Origin: Candidatus Kuenenia stuttgartensis
GTDB taxonomy: Bacteria > Planctomycetota > Planctomycetia > Gemmatales > Gemmataceae
Direction of reading: 5' to 3'
Assembly: GCA_945875585.1 (NCBI GenBank)
Contig: CAMCLK010000010.1
Span: 40,300-104,299, forward strand
Length of the DNA stretch: 64,000 bases
Numbering within the stretch: position 1 is the first letter of the stretch; the number at the start of each line of letters is the position of its first letter. Both the position numbers and the translations under genes were made by a program. The notes beneath the pieces are model-generated. The model had not been told where the DNA came from, searched no databases, and saw nothing but the letters and a program-made list of their open reading frames with translations. Below, one piece after another: positions 18,550-28,137 of the stretch.

Positions 18550-19821
18550 ATGCGCATCAATCCAGAAGACGATATTTGGCGCGTGCCATTTCTGGGTGTT
18601 GTTCTATTAGTCTCTCTGGAAACACCTCTACGCATAGCTACCGGCAGCCCACCAGCACCTTGGGCTGCAATATGGGACATTCTTGTAGGTGTTATCTACT
18701 TGTCTGAATTTCTTTGGCATGGTCGTTTCCATCGTGGCGCAACCGCGTTGGCGCTCATTTCTATTCCACCGTGGGAATTGCTGCTGGGCGCATGGCTTCC
18801 CGGGTGGGTGTACCTCTTCAGGTGGATGCGCTTGGCACAAACACCCCGTTTGGCAGGAATTCATTCTGTCATTCAGCGCCGTTGCGACCAGCAGATGTTT
18901 CCGGCCGCTGCAGACCGCGCCATTCTAAGCGGGTTGGTCGGGTTGCTGATTATGCACTGGATCGCCTGCGCGTGGGTCGTTCTCAATGCCATGGAAGGAG
19001 CCCAGTCAACCGTTATCAGCTATGTGGACGCCCTTTACTGGACCGTTGTCACCATGGCAAGCGTGGGGTATGGCGACATTGTCCCCGATACGCAGGTCGA
19101 AAGAGTCTTCGCCATTTTTGTCATTCTTGCAGGCATGGCCTTTTACGGATATCTCATTGGTAACCTTGCCGCACTGCTGGGTTCGCTCGATGCCGCTCGT
19201 ACCAGACACCTCGAGCAGATTGAGGAAATCCTCTCATGGCTGAGGCACCGTCATGTGCCCGCGCGTATTTGCAAGGATGTGAACGACTATTTTCACGTCC
19301 AGTGGGAAAACCACGTTGCTTTGGACGATGCTGAAATGCTGCGGCGCCTGCCGCCATCCCTTCAAGCTGAAGTTGCCGTGTGCCTGAATCTGCAGCTTCT
19401 TGAAAAAGTAGAGTTTTTAAAACAGGCTCCGTCTGAATTGATTTCTGCTTTGGCCATGCGTTTGCAGCAAAAATTATTCAGGCCCGGAGACATTATTTTT
19501 CGCTCAGGAAATATAGGCGACAGCATGTATTTCATATCCCGCGGCACGGTTGAAATTGTCGCCGCCGATGGCATTGATGTGATTGCCAGATTGTCGGATG
19601 GACAGTTTTTCGGCGAGATGGCACTGCTCTCGGGTGGCCAACGCAGTGCTTCGGCACGCGCTACGGCTTACAGTGTTTTGGCGGTGCTCGAAAAAAACTG
19701 CTTTGATAAAACACTCGAACACTTTCCCGATATGAAAAAGGCGATCGAGGGAACGGCACGTATTAGGCGGGAACAGTCGATCTTGCGCAGTATCCTTCCG
19801 GTCAGCGGAGATCCTTCATGA
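18550..19821 (+). CDS. Cyclic-nucleotide-gated potassium-type channel
   Basis: The 423-residue protein has about four to six membrane spans in its first 215 residues, including an arginine-bearing voltage-sensor-like segment (VYLFRWMRLAQTPR). The pore helix and selectivity filter read TVVTMASVGYGD (filter SVGYGD at 171-176), as in potassium channels. A linker rich in helices leads to a cyclic-nucleotide-binding domain near residues 295-405, with the phosphate-binding cassette FGEMALLSGGQRSASARA. The layout resembles bacterial CNG channels such as MlotiK1. Its stop overlaps the pgsA start by four bases. Confidence 0.87.
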   Translation: MRINPEDDIWRVPFLGVVLLVSLETPLRIATGSPPAPWAAIWDILVGVIYLSEFLWHGRFHRGATALALISIPPWELLLGAWLPGWVYLFRWMRLAQTPRLAGIHSVIQRRCDQQMFPAAADRAILSGLVGLLIMHWIACAWVVLNAMEGAQSTVISYVDALYWTVVTMASVGYGDIVPDTQVERVFAIFVILAGMAFYGYLIGNLAALLGSLDAARTRHLEQIEEILSWLRHRHVPARICKDVNDYFHVQWENHVALDDAEMLRRLPPSLQAEVAVCLNLQLLEKVEFLKQAPSELISALAMRLQQKLFRPGDIIFRSGNIGDSMYFISRGTVEIVAADGIDVIARLSDGQFFGEMALLSGGQRSASARATAYSVLAVLEKNCFDKTLEHFPDMKKAIEGTARIRREQSILRSILPVSGDPS

Positions 19822-20414
19822 GTGTGCGAGCTGAGCCCGGTTTTGGTTCTATTCCCAACATGCTGTCTTTGTCGCGCATTGTTGTCACAGTACCGTTGTG
19901 TGCCGCCATTGCATATGAAGCTTGGGCTATTGCCCTGGCTCTGTGGGCGTGGGTTTCCGTGACAGACTGGTTGGACGGCGCTCTGGCACGCGCCTGGGGG
20001 CAAACCAGCGCCATCGGCCGAGTGCTTGATCCGCTTGCCGATAAAGTGGCCGTGCTGGGCACCCTCGTTTGCCTGATTCCAGCGGGGCAGGCAGAAGGCT
20101 ACTTGTCTCCATGGATGGTGGCGGTTCTCATAGGCAGAGAGTTCATGGTGACGGGGCTGCGTGGCGAACTGGAACGGCGGGGTAGTGCCTTTGGCGCGGA
20201 CATATTCGGTAAGCTCAAAATGGTGGCACAGGTTGTTGTTATATCGCTGGCACTTGTGGTTGCTTGGCTGGGACGAGCGTCGGTACCGGTCTGGATGATT
20301 CAGACTTTGATAGCCAGCGTCTGGATCATGTTGCTAGCAACCGTATTGAGTGGTTTGCGGTATGCCTGGATGGCGATTACTGTGATGACACAGCAGAGGG
20401 GAGATGGGCGATGA
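19818..20414 (+). CDS. pgsA: CDP-alcohol phosphatidyltransferase, probable PgsA
   Basis: The 198-residue membrane enzyme has the CDP-alcohol phosphotransferase signature: DWLDGALAR, a spacer, then GRVLDPLADK. It probably joins CDP-diacylglycerol to glycerol-3-phosphate, the first committed step to phosphatidylglycerol. The short N-terminal SIPNMLSLSRIVV is typical of PgsA. The gene overlaps the channel gene upstream and the oxidoreductase downstream by four bases each, forming a tightly coupled trio. Another CDP-alcohol transferase activity cannot be ruled out. Confidence 0.85.
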   Translation: MSVRAEPGFGSIPNMLSLSRIVVTVPLCAAIAYEAWAIALALWAWVSVTDWLDGALARAWGQTSAIGRVLDPLADKVAVLGTLVCLIPAGQAEGYLSPWMVAVLIGREFMVTGLRGELERRGSAFGADIFGKLKMVAQVVVISLALVVAWLGRASVPVWMIQTLIASVWIMLLATVLSGLRYAWMAITVMTQQRGDGR

Positions 20415-21469
20415 ACCGTGACTTGGGTTTTGTGATCGTCGGGTGCGGCATGATCGCGCGGTTCCATGCGCGCGCGTTGGCCGAGGTGGCTGGAGCCTGT
20501 CTGGTGGGTCTTGTGAGTCGATCCACAGATGCCGCGACAAAAATGGCCACAGAGTTGGGCCGGCCCGATCTGGCTGTTTTTACCAGCCTCGAAAAGGCTG
20601 TGGAGCAACCGGGTGTGGATGTGGTCATTATCACCACGCCATCTGGTGCACATCTTGAACCGGGTATTGTGGCAGCGCGAGCGGGCAAGCATGTGATTGT
20701 GGAAAAACCGCTCGAGGTCACGGTGGAACGGTGCGACGCGCTCATCGAAGCGTGCAATCGCTATGATGTGTTGCTGGGTGCCATCTTTCCATCGCGTTTT
20801 GGCGATGCCAATCGTGAGTTGAAGGCGGCGGTTGAAGCTGGTCGCTTTGGTCGGCTGACCTTGGCGGAAACGGCGTGCAAATGGTGGCGTTCCCAAGCTT
20901 ACTACGACGATGGCGGGTGGAAGGGCACCAAGGCGCTCGACGGCGGTGGCGCCCTGATGAATCAGGCCATTCACAATGTGGACCTTCTGCTGTGGCTTAT
21001 GGGCCCAGTCCATTCCGTGGGTGCCCATATTGCCACACTGGCACATGAGCGTATCGAGGTGGAGGACACAGCCGTTGCCTGCCTGCGTTTCAAAAATGGC
21101 GCCTTGGGGGTGATTCAGGCGGCCACTTCCGTGCATCCAGGCTTGCCGAAAACCGTGGCCATTCATGGCAATCAAGGGACTGTCACCATTGAACAGGATG
21201 ATTTGACCCAGTGGGATTTCCTTCATGAAACCGAACGCGATGAGGAAATCCGTCAGCGTTTCCGGCAGAAAACCGGCGCTTCTGGCGGAGCGAGCAATCC
21301 CGCAGCCATCTCCCACGAAGGCCATGCTCGTCAATTACGTGATTTTGTTGCCGCCCTGTCCAGCGGCGGGTTGCCGCAGGTCGATGGCCGGGAAGGCAGG
21401 CGGGCTGTGCAGTTGATTGAGGCCATTTACCGCTCGGCGGAAACAGGGTCTTTTATCACCTTGTCCTAG
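20411..21469 (+). CDS. Gfo/Idh/MocA-family oxidoreductase
   Basis: The 352-residue protein has an N-terminal NAD(P)-binding Rossmann domain (VIVGCGMIARFHARAL). The EKP motif in VIVEKPLEVTVE is characteristic of the Gfo/Idh/MocA family, and the C-terminal alpha/beta domain carries the GGGALMNQAIHNVDLL helix. These enzymes oxidise or reduce sugars and inositols. The substrate is unknown. The ATG at 20411 overlaps the pgsA stop. A longer in-frame reading inside pgsA was rejected. Confidence 0.9.
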   Translation: MNRDLGFVIVGCGMIARFHARALAEVAGACLVGLVSRSTDAATKMATELGRPDLAVFTSLEKAVEQPGVDVVIITTPSGAHLEPGIVAARAGKHVIVEKPLEVTVERCDALIEACNRYDVLLGAIFPSRFGDANRELKAAVEAGRFGRLTLAETACKWWRSQAYYDDGGWKGTKALDGGGALMNQAIHNVDLLLWLMGPVHSVGAHIATLAHERIEVEDTAVACLRFKNGALGVIQAATSVHPGLPKTVAIHGNQGTVTIEQDDLTQWDFLHETERDEEIRQRFRQKTGASGGASNPAAISHEGHARQLRDFVAALSSGGLPQVDGREGRRAVQLIEAIYRSAETGSFITLS

Positions 21470-21596
21470 CTTGTCTATTGGGCGTTACTGCCTTTTTACT
21501 TGCACTGGCATCAGAGAATGGTAGTCTACCAAGTGAGGGTGGTCAGGACGACCAAACCCTCAATCCTCCAAAGTCGGATGTCGGGAGGTTGCTACC

Positions 21597-22046
21597 ATGC
21601 TGAGCATCAGGAAGATATTGCTGGCAACGGACTTTTCGCCGGCGTGTACTCAGGCATATTTTCACGCCCTGAAGCTGGCACGGTTGCATGCCGCAGAGTT
21701 GATTGTGGCCCATGTGATGCACCCTGTTGGCGAGAGCACGCACGGACCCGACTACTGGCGCGCCATGATCGAGCAGATTCGGCCCGTGGACGGATCGATT
21801 GCAGTTGGCCATGCCCTGCTGGAAGGCGAGCCCGCGCGCGAACTGGTGGCTTTCGCCAGAGCCAACGATACAGACTTGATTGTATTGGGGCGCCAGGGCC
21901 GCCACGATGCTGGGTTCGATCAACTCGGTAGCGTCACCGAAGAAGTGCTGCGCAACGCGCCGTGTTCGGTTTTGGTGGCTCGGTTGCCCAAAAGCCGCGA
22001 ACACTTGGCGCGGTTATCTGCCACCGCACATATGTCTGATGACTAA
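21597..22046 (+). CDS. Universal stress protein (UspA family)
   Basis: The 149-residue single-domain protein starts with the family's IRKILLATDFSPACTQA strand and ends with the nucleotide-binding region, here a GRQGRHD segment, then LGSVTEEVLRNAPCSVLVAR. It is about the usual length of a single UspA domain. A GGGAGG lies about ten bases upstream of the ATG. It runs tail to tail into purN, and the two stop codons overlap by a few bases. Confidence 0.88.
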   Translation: MLSIRKILLATDFSPACTQAYFHALKLARLHAAELIVAHVMHPVGESTHGPDYWRAMIEQIRPVDGSIAVGHALLEGEPARELVAFARANDTDLIVLGRQGRHDAGFDQLGSVTEEVLRNAPCSVLVARLPKSREHLARLSATAHMSDD

Positions 22047-22678
22047 ACCGTAGCAGGAGCAATATTCGCCCTGTTCCCGGCAACTGAAACCCTTCCTTGC
22101 GCCAAAAGAGCAATCGCCTCAGGATACGCTACACATTCAGCCGCGAAAACGCGTGCTGCCAATGTTGTGGCTGTATCCGATTCCGTTACAGCCACTGCTT
22201 TTTGTACCAGTATTGGCCCACGGTCGTATTCATTGGTAGCCAAGTGAACCGTGCAACCAGATACCTTGCAACCAGCATCGAGCACAGCCTGGTGCACCTT
22301 GGCGCCATGAAAGCCTTGACCGCCAAAAGCCGGCAACAATGAAGGATGGATGTTGATCACCCGGTTCTCCCACCGGGGTGGAACCGTCAGCAATTGCAAA
22401 AATCCTGCCAAGCAAATCAGGTCTGCGCCATGCTGCTCGCACCAGTGGATCAGGCTATCGGAAAATGCCTGCCTGTCGGAAAAGTCACGTCGCCTAATCA
22501 CGGCGGATGGTATTGCAGACGATTGGGCTCGCTGTAGACCGCCTACGCCATCCCGGTCGGAAGCCACACAGGTAACGGTGCCCGCCAGTGTGCCGGCACG
22601 CTCGCGGTCCAGCAGGTTTTGCAGGGAGGTGCCGCCACCGGATAAAAGAACTGCCAGACGCGGACGAACCGGAATCAT
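22043..22678 (-). CDS. purN: Phosphoribosylglycinamide formyltransferase PurN
   Basis: This enzyme transfers a formyl group from 10-formyl-tetrahydrofolate to GAR in purine synthesis. Visible motifs are the phosphate-binding LSGGGTSLQNLL, the catalytic Asn-His in INIHPSLLPAF and the Asp in NEYDRGPIL. It has 211 residues from the ATG at 22678, which directly precedes the first strand. The frame is open up to 22726, where it would overlap the phosphate transporter. An in-frame TTG at 22690 has a GAGGT just before it and could be the true start. Confidence 0.9.
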   Translation of the reverse strand: MIPVRPRLAVLLSGGGTSLQNLLDRERAGTLAGTVTCVASDRDGVGGLQRAQSSAIPSAVIRRRDFSDRQAFSDSLIHWCEQHGADLICLAGFLQLLTVPPRWENRVINIHPSLLPAFGGQGFHGAKVHQAVLDAGCKVSGCTVHLATNEYDRGPILVQKAVAVTESDTATTLAARVFAAECVAYPEAIALLAQGRVSVAGNRANIAPATV

Positions 22679-22697
22679 GATCGTGTTCAAGCGGACC

Positions 22698-24149
22698 TCA
22701 CCCCATGATGAAACCAAGCGCGGCAAACAGGACGCCGCTCACCAGCATGCACACGGGCAGTGTCAGCACCCAAGCGATGAGGATCGACCGCACCGTGGCT
22801 AGTTGCACTCCCGAACCCGTTGCTGCCATCGTACCGGCAACCGCGCTGGAAAGCACATGCGTGGTGCTGACGGGGGCTCCTCCCGCGACCGCCATGCCGA
22901 TGGTGGATGCCGCCACAATCTCCGCCACAGCACCCTGTCCGTAGGTCAGGTGTGTTTTGCCGATCTTTTCGCCCACGGTGACTACTATCCGTTTCCACCC
23001 CACTGTTGTGCCAATACCAAGGGCTAGTGCCACCGCAACAACAACCCACTTGGGGCTGTATTCAAGCACACCGCGTATTTGGGCGCGGGCACTTTTGAGC
23101 GCGGCAGCGTCGCGTCGGGTTAGCAGCAGGTCTTCGCTTTCAAGCAGTTGATTGATGGCGCTTTCAAGCACAATGATGGAATTGCGCAGTTCGCGTCGTT
23201 TTTCACCAGGGACCGTGCGAAACGATGTGACGCTTGCAGCATTCTCGGGCCCGAGCAGGGCCAGCACCGTGTCGATGGAGGCAATCACTTTTCCCCGCTC
23301 ATATTCGAAAACCGGGTCAGGGTCGTCGACATGATGCCGGTTGATGACAGCTTTGGCCTTGGTGGCGCCTATGCGCACATGGCCGATGTCCGAATGTGTC
23401 GAGTTCATATTGACGGCAAATTCCGAGGTCGCGGTGCCAATCAGGATCAGCATGATGAGGCCCACGCCTTTTTGCCCATCGTTGCTGCCATGAGCCAGAC
23501 TGACACCCGTGCAGGTTCCAATAAGGGTTAGGCGCACCCAGAACGGTGGAGGCGCATCACCCACAGGTGGCGCATGCAGGCGAGGATTGCGGATGTAGCG
23601 CAAGGCTAGCACCATCAGACCGGATGCCATGCAAAAACCAATCAGGGGTGATAGCAGCAGGGAAAGCCCCACTTCTTGGGCCTTGTGCCAGTTGATACCC
23701 CAACCGGGATGGTGCCCTGTCATCAAGGCATGCGCCACCCCCACGCCCAGAATTGAGCCAACAAGCGTGTGGGAACTCGATGCAGGAATCCCCAGCCGCC
23801 AAGTGGCCAGATTCCAGGCAATGGCAGAAATCAGCAACGCGAGCACCATGGCTTTCCCTGTGCCAGCGGCAAGATTCTCTTCCAGAAGTAGATCCACAGG
23901 CAGCAGGTTGACCACCGCGTAGGCAACGGCGATTCCTCCCGAGGCCACGCCTACAAAATTGCAAAAGCCGCTCCAAGCCACGGCAACACCGGGGCGGAGC
24001 GCCTTGGTGTAAATGACTGTGGCCACGGCGTTGGCGGTGTCGTGGAAGCCGTTGACGAATTCAAATCCCAAGGCGATGGCAAGCGCCAACACCAAAAACA
24101 GGGCGTTGTCCCATGAAACAGCTTCAAGGAAAAAAGGAAGTTGCACCAT
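22698..24149 (-). CDS. PiT-family inorganic phosphate transporter
   Basis: The 483-residue protein has about ten membrane spans. Two signature repeats of the PiT family are seen near the ends: GFHDTANAVAT in the N-terminal half and a GAPVSTTHVLSS-type segment in the C-terminal half, together with ASSSHTLVGS. A charged soluble loop of about 110 residues near the centre, rich in helices, is typical of the longer PiT proteins. The ATG at 24149 has AAGGG about eight bases before it. The frame continues upstream without membrane character. It lies just ahead of purN on the same strand. Confidence 0.88.
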   Translation of the reverse strand: MVQLPFFLEAVSWDNALFLVLALAIALGFEFVNGFHDTANAVATVIYTKALRPGVAVAWSGFCNFVGVASGGIAVAYAVVNLLPVDLLLEENLAAGTGKAMVLALLISAIAWNLATWRLGIPASSSHTLVGSILGVGVAHALMTGHHPGWGINWHKAQEVGLSLLLSPLIGFCMASGLMVLALRYIRNPRLHAPPVGDAPPPFWVRLTLIGTCTGVSLAHGSNDGQKGVGLIMLILIGTATSEFAVNMNSTHSDIGHVRIGATKAKAVINRHHVDDPDPVFEYERGKVIASIDTVLALLGPENAASVTSFRTVPGEKRRELRNSIIVLESAINQLLESEDLLLTRRDAAALKSARAQIRGVLEYSPKWVVVAVALALGIGTTVGWKRIVVTVGEKIGKTHLTYGQGAVAEIVAASTIGMAVAGGAPVSTTHVLSSAVAGTMAATGSGVQLATVRSILIAWVLTLPVCMLVSGVLFAALGFIMG

Positions 24150-24269
24150 CGGGCGTACCCTTGGGGAGAGGCGGTGCAGTTGTACACCGGTTAATAAAGC
24201 CTTATCATATGAAATCAGCCGAATGGCCATTGCCAAAAAGCGGACCCGACCTGTCCACCGGGGAATTCC

Positions 24270-27200
24270 ATGACACTTCCATTTCGCAAAACCAGTTTAT
24301 GGTTTCGCCGCTTGACGTCTCTGCGGACGATCCTGTTTTTTGTTCTTTTCACGCTCATGATGGCCTATTCTCTGACTTTGACCAACTGGTTTATCGATCA
24401 GGCCAACAAAATACTGCTCAGGCATGAAATCACCGACCTTGTCGATGAGAGCGAGCTTTTGTTGTCGCGGAAAATAGATTCCGTCATCCAGATGGGGCGC
24501 GAAGATCTGCTTGCGGCGGCCGCGTCGTCCACCTTTCGCCAGTGTGTGCGTTTGAATTCGGAATTGGGGGGCGAAGCTGCTTCTGAAACCGGTCTCGATG
24601 CACTACGCAGGGAATGGCGAGAACTGATGGCCATGCGTGCTAGCCCAGGCTACGCGGCAGTTCCCGGCCACGACAACTGCAATCAAGGCAGCGCCGATTA
24701 TCTGCTGCAGATGGCATGGTTCGACGAGCAATGGAAGCCACTTGCCGAAGCTGGAATCAGCAGCGTTGGTGAGGGATCCAACAGGGTCGGCATCAAAGTG
24801 AATACAGAGACCCACAAGAAGGCCCTCAAAACCATTCTTGAATCAGGCGCTTCCCAGAATGCATCTACCAATCGCATGCTTGTGACGGGAGTTTCCCTCG
24901 ATGCTGGCGATGTCTCATGGCAGGACTCCGAGGGAAATGTTTATCCCCTTCCTATCGTTCGACTAGCCATGCCGATCACAAATATCCGTGGCAAAGCCAG
25001 CGGTTGGCTTGTGGTCACCTTGGGCCTCAGGCAAACTTTTCTGGAGTTGCGGGCGCTCCCACGCCATGTGGCCTTCCTGTTCGACCAAAATTGGAATCTG
25101 CTCATGCACCCGGCGCTTGACCCGCGTGATTTTACGACAGAGCGCGCCGCAGAACTCAAGGAAAGTTCGGTTTATCTGCAGCAATTCATCAAAGCTTACG
25201 AAGACGAGAGGAACAAATTGAAGGAGGGCGTTGGCAAGCACTTTGTTTTCAGGCGGACGCCTGATCAGGCGCGCGGTGACATTAAAACATTCACATATCC
25301 GGATGTGACCAAAGAAGATTCCACGCTATCCATGCGGCCAACGGTCTGGTATCTTCTTCAGGCTCCGCTGACTGATAAATTTACAGAGGATCTTAGAAAG
25401 AGTATTCAGGATGATGGTGAATTTGTAGGCTTAAAACTCGACGCTATCGTGCGAAAGGTGGCCTGCATGAACTCGCAGTACCGATCAGAAGGTGGTGGCT
25501 TTCTCGACAATCAGGTGGTGTTGCCGGGTATCATCGCCACTCCCGAACGCCGCATAGATCTTGCGCGGGTGCCCGCCCCACTGACCATTCGTGCCACTCG
25601 TCAATCGGATCTGGAGGAACTTCGCGACCTTTTTGACTCGGAAGGCATTTCAAACAGATCTGATTCTGAAATTATCCCCATGGATTCATTCTTTTTCACC
25701 CATTTCGCTTTGCCATTGCGGCCCGATGGCGCCACGGGCGATGGCAGCGATCCGCGCGATCCATGGATCCGGCTGGTGACATGCGTCTCGCGGGAAGAAA
25801 TGATCCATGACATTATATCCCAACAACGTTATTGGAAAACCATTTCCGCCATGATGGCCGCGGGTATCGCCATGGCTGGTGTGGTTGTGGTTTACTGGTT
25901 CACACGCCCGCTCAAGTCGATCACCCACGCCGTGGAGGCATTTGGTGAAGGAAGGCCCAATGCCGAACCTTTGCCTGTTCACGCTATGGGTGAGGTTGGC
26001 TCGCTGGCGCGGGCCTTTGGCGTCATGATGGGCCAGATCGATTCACAGAATGCCGAACTGGCGCGCGCCAACGACGAACTTGAAGCCAAGGTAGCCTTGC
26101 GAACGGCGGAACTGCGTGTCGAAAACCGCGCCAAGGAAATTCAGAAACAGGTCGCGGAAAATGCCCGCGTTGAGGTGATCCGCAAAAACGAGGAACTCGA
26201 GTCCAGCCTTGAACGGGAACGGATGGCCCGGCAGGCGCAGGACGGGCTTTTCCGCAACACAAGCCACGAACTGCGCACGCCGCTTGCCGTGATTGGTGGA
26301 TATGCCGAAGACTTGGTCCAAAGCCTCGATGAGCGTGGTGTCGCGGATCTTGCTGCCGATGCGCGCATCGTGCTTGATTACCAGAAAAACATGCTCGATC
26401 TGGTCGACCAACTTCTCGACTATGCCAAGATCGCCTCGGGCAACCTGCTGCCCGACATTGCCCCCTTCAGTCTGAATGATCTTATCCGTCGCCTGTTGCC
26501 GATTGACAGGCTGATGTCGAAAAACGGCAACACATTAAAGCGCGAATTCACCTCCAAACCACTGGTTCTCAGGAGCGACCTGAAGAGGATCGGGCAGATT
26601 GTTCTAAACTTGGTCTCCAATGCCGCCAAATTCACCAAAAAGGGAACGATAACCATTCGCATCGAGCCCGACAGCTTGCGGCCCGACCACCTGCGCATCG
26701 ATGTCGCCGATACAGGTATCGGGATCCGTCCAGAGGAGATGGAGCGGATATTCGTCCCGTTTTTGCAGGCCAACTCACGGATTAGCCGTGATCACGGCGG
26801 TACGGGGTTAGGCCTCAGCATTGTCAGGTCATTCGTGGCCATGTTGGGTGGCTCTGTGCATGTCTCCAGTGTGTTTGGTCAGGGCACTACCTTTTCTGTG
26901 GTCATTCCATTGAACTGCCCGGACGATCTTGCCGATAGGGATCCTTCTCCCCCGGATCCCCGACCGCTCACGACTTCTCCGTCGGCGTTGGATGCCGGTT
27001 TGGTATTGATCATCGATGATGATGTCGCCTCGCGTGTGTTGCTACGCCGTCAGATCGAAGAAGCCGGCTTGCGTGCCAGCGAAGCTTCTACAGGCGAGGA
27101 TGGTCTTAAAATGGCGCGCTCACTGATGCCAGCCATGCTGTGTCTCGATGTGCGTCTTCCCGGCACCGAAGGCTGGAACATTCTCGCCGAACTTAAATCT

Positions 27201-27737
27201 GATCCGCGCACCCGTAATATCAAGGTGATCATGACAACGGTCATTGAAGACCGCCGTTTGGCTGCGACCCTTGGTGCTGACGATTATCTTTCCAAGCCGG
27301 TGGACCGTGATGCGCTTGACCGGATTCTGATTCGATTCCGCCCCGATCATCAACCGGGCGATGTTTTAATTGTAGAAGACGAAGAATCGTTAAGGCACAT
27401 TTTAGCAAGGCTGGTTGAACGCAATGGCTGGCTGCCGCGCCAAGCCGAGCATGGCGGTGTGGCCATGCAGATGGTGAATTCAAAAATCCCAGATCTGATA
27501 TTCTTGGACCTGATGATGCCTGAGGTCGATGGTTTTGAATTCCTCGCCTGGCTGCGCGCGCACCCTTCGGCATCTACCGTGCCGGTGGTGGTGGTTACTG
27601 CCAAGGAGTTGATGGAAGAAGACCGTATACGGCTACGGGGACTTGTGGTGGATGTTGTCAGCAAGGGTGGCGGCGACCTGCGCGAGATTCTGTCCGGGTT
27701 TCTCAAAGCCGGCAAAGGGGTAAAAATCAATGACTGA
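24270..27737 (+). CDS. Hybrid sensor histidine kinase with two receiver domains
   Basis: The 1155-residue protein has a membrane span near residues 18-43, a large extracytoplasmic sensor region to about 520 (double-Cache-like by size and position), a second span at about 524-546, a HAMP-like segment and a coiled coil. The phosphorylated His is H666 in the DHp motif TSHELRTPLAVIGG. The ATP-binding domain carries an N-box NLVSNAAKFT, then DTGIGI and GGTGLGLS. Two receiver domains follow, with phospho-acceptors D960 (CLDVRLPG) and D1080 (FLDLMMPE). Its 3' end overlaps the next response-regulator gene by eight bases. Confidence 0.92.
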   Translation: MTLPFRKTSLWFRRLTSLRTILFFVLFTLMMAYSLTLTNWFIDQANKILLRHEITDLVDESELLLSRKIDSVIQMGREDLLAAAASSTFRQCVRLNSELGGEAASETGLDALRREWRELMAMRASPGYAAVPGHDNCNQGSADYLLQMAWFDEQWKPLAEAGISSVGEGSNRVGIKVNTETHKKALKTILESGASQNASTNRMLVTGVSLDAGDVSWQDSEGNVYPLPIVRLAMPITNIRGKASGWLVVTLGLRQTFLELRALPRHVAFLFDQNWNLLMHPALDPRDFTTERAAELKESSVYLQQFIKAYEDERNKLKEGVGKHFVFRRTPDQARGDIKTFTYPDVTKEDSTLSMRPTVWYLLQAPLTDKFTEDLRKSIQDDGEFVGLKLDAIVRKVACMNSQYRSEGGGFLDNQVVLPGIIATPERRIDLARVPAPLTIRATRQSDLEELRDLFDSEGISNRSDSEIIPMDSFFFTHFALPLRPDGATGDGSDPRDPWIRLVTCVSREEMIHDIISQQRYWKTISAMMAAGIAMAGVVVVYWFTRPLKSITHAVEAFGEGRPNAEPLPVHAMGEVGSLARAFGVMMGQIDSQNAELARANDELEAKVALRTAELRVENRAKEIQKQVAENARVEVIRKNEELESSLERERMARQAQDGLFRNTSHELRTPLAVIGGYAEDLVQSLDERGVADLAADARIVLDYQKNMLDLVDQLLDYAKIASGNLLPDIAPFSLNDLIRRLLPIDRLMSKNGNTLKREFTSKPLVLRSDLKRIGQIVLNLVSNAAKFTKKGTITIRIEPDSLRPDHLRIDVADTGIGIRPEEMERIFVPFLQANSRISRDHGGTGLGLSIVRSFVAMLGGSVHVSSVFGQGTTFSVVIPLNCPDDLADRDPSPPDPRPLTTSPSALDAGLVLIIDDDVASRVLLRRQIEEAGLRASEASTGEDGLKMARSLMPAMLCLDVRLPGTEGWNILAELKSDPRTRNIKVIMTTVIEDRRLAATLGADDYLSKPVDRDALDRILIRFRPDHQPGDVLIVEDEESLRHILARLVERNGWLPRQAEHGGVAMQMVNSKIPDLIFLDLMMPEVDGFEFLAWLRAHPSASTVPVVVVTAKELMEEDRIRLRGLVVDVVSKGGGDLREILSGFLKAGKGVKIND

Positions 27738-28137
27738 AAGCGGAACGGTTCTTGTCGTTGAGGACGAGGAGCACCTTCGGGAACTGATGAGCCGGTTCTT
27801 ACGGCGCCTTGGTGTGACTCACCACCTTGTCGCTGACAGCACCTCGTTTGACACATGGTTGGCCGAATCGGTTCCTTGTCTTGTCCTCATGGATTTAAGA
27901 CTTGAAGGGGATTCAAGGCAGGGTATTGACTTGATCAGGCAGATGCGTTCCGACCCCAGATTTGCTGCTGTTCCCATTGCTGTAATGTCTGCATTTGTAC
28001 ACACCGACGACTTGGAGCGCGCTCGCGAGGCGGGTTGCGCGGCCTATATCCGCAAACCGTTTCAGGACCGCGAGGCGATCGGGCAACTGATCAAGGCGCT
28101 TGTGGCCGGGAAGGATATGCCATGGCAGATCCTGTGA
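27730..28137 (+). CDS. Single-domain response regulator
   Basis: The 135-residue protein is one receiver domain: acidic pair E11-D12, phospho-acceptor D55 in LVLMDLRLEG, and the conserved Lys in AYIRKPF. There is no output domain. It overlaps the histidine kinase upstream by eight bases and the cyclase downstream by 16 bases, so all three are translated together. It may shuttle phosphate between the kinase and the DHp domain of the next protein. Confidence 0.9.
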   Translation: MTESGTVLVVEDEEHLRELMSRFLRRLGVTHHLVADSTSFDTWLAESVPCLVLMDLRLEGDSRQGIDLIRQMRSDPRFAAVPIAVMSAFVHTDDLERAREAGCAAYIRKPFQDREAIGQLIKALVAGKDMPWQIL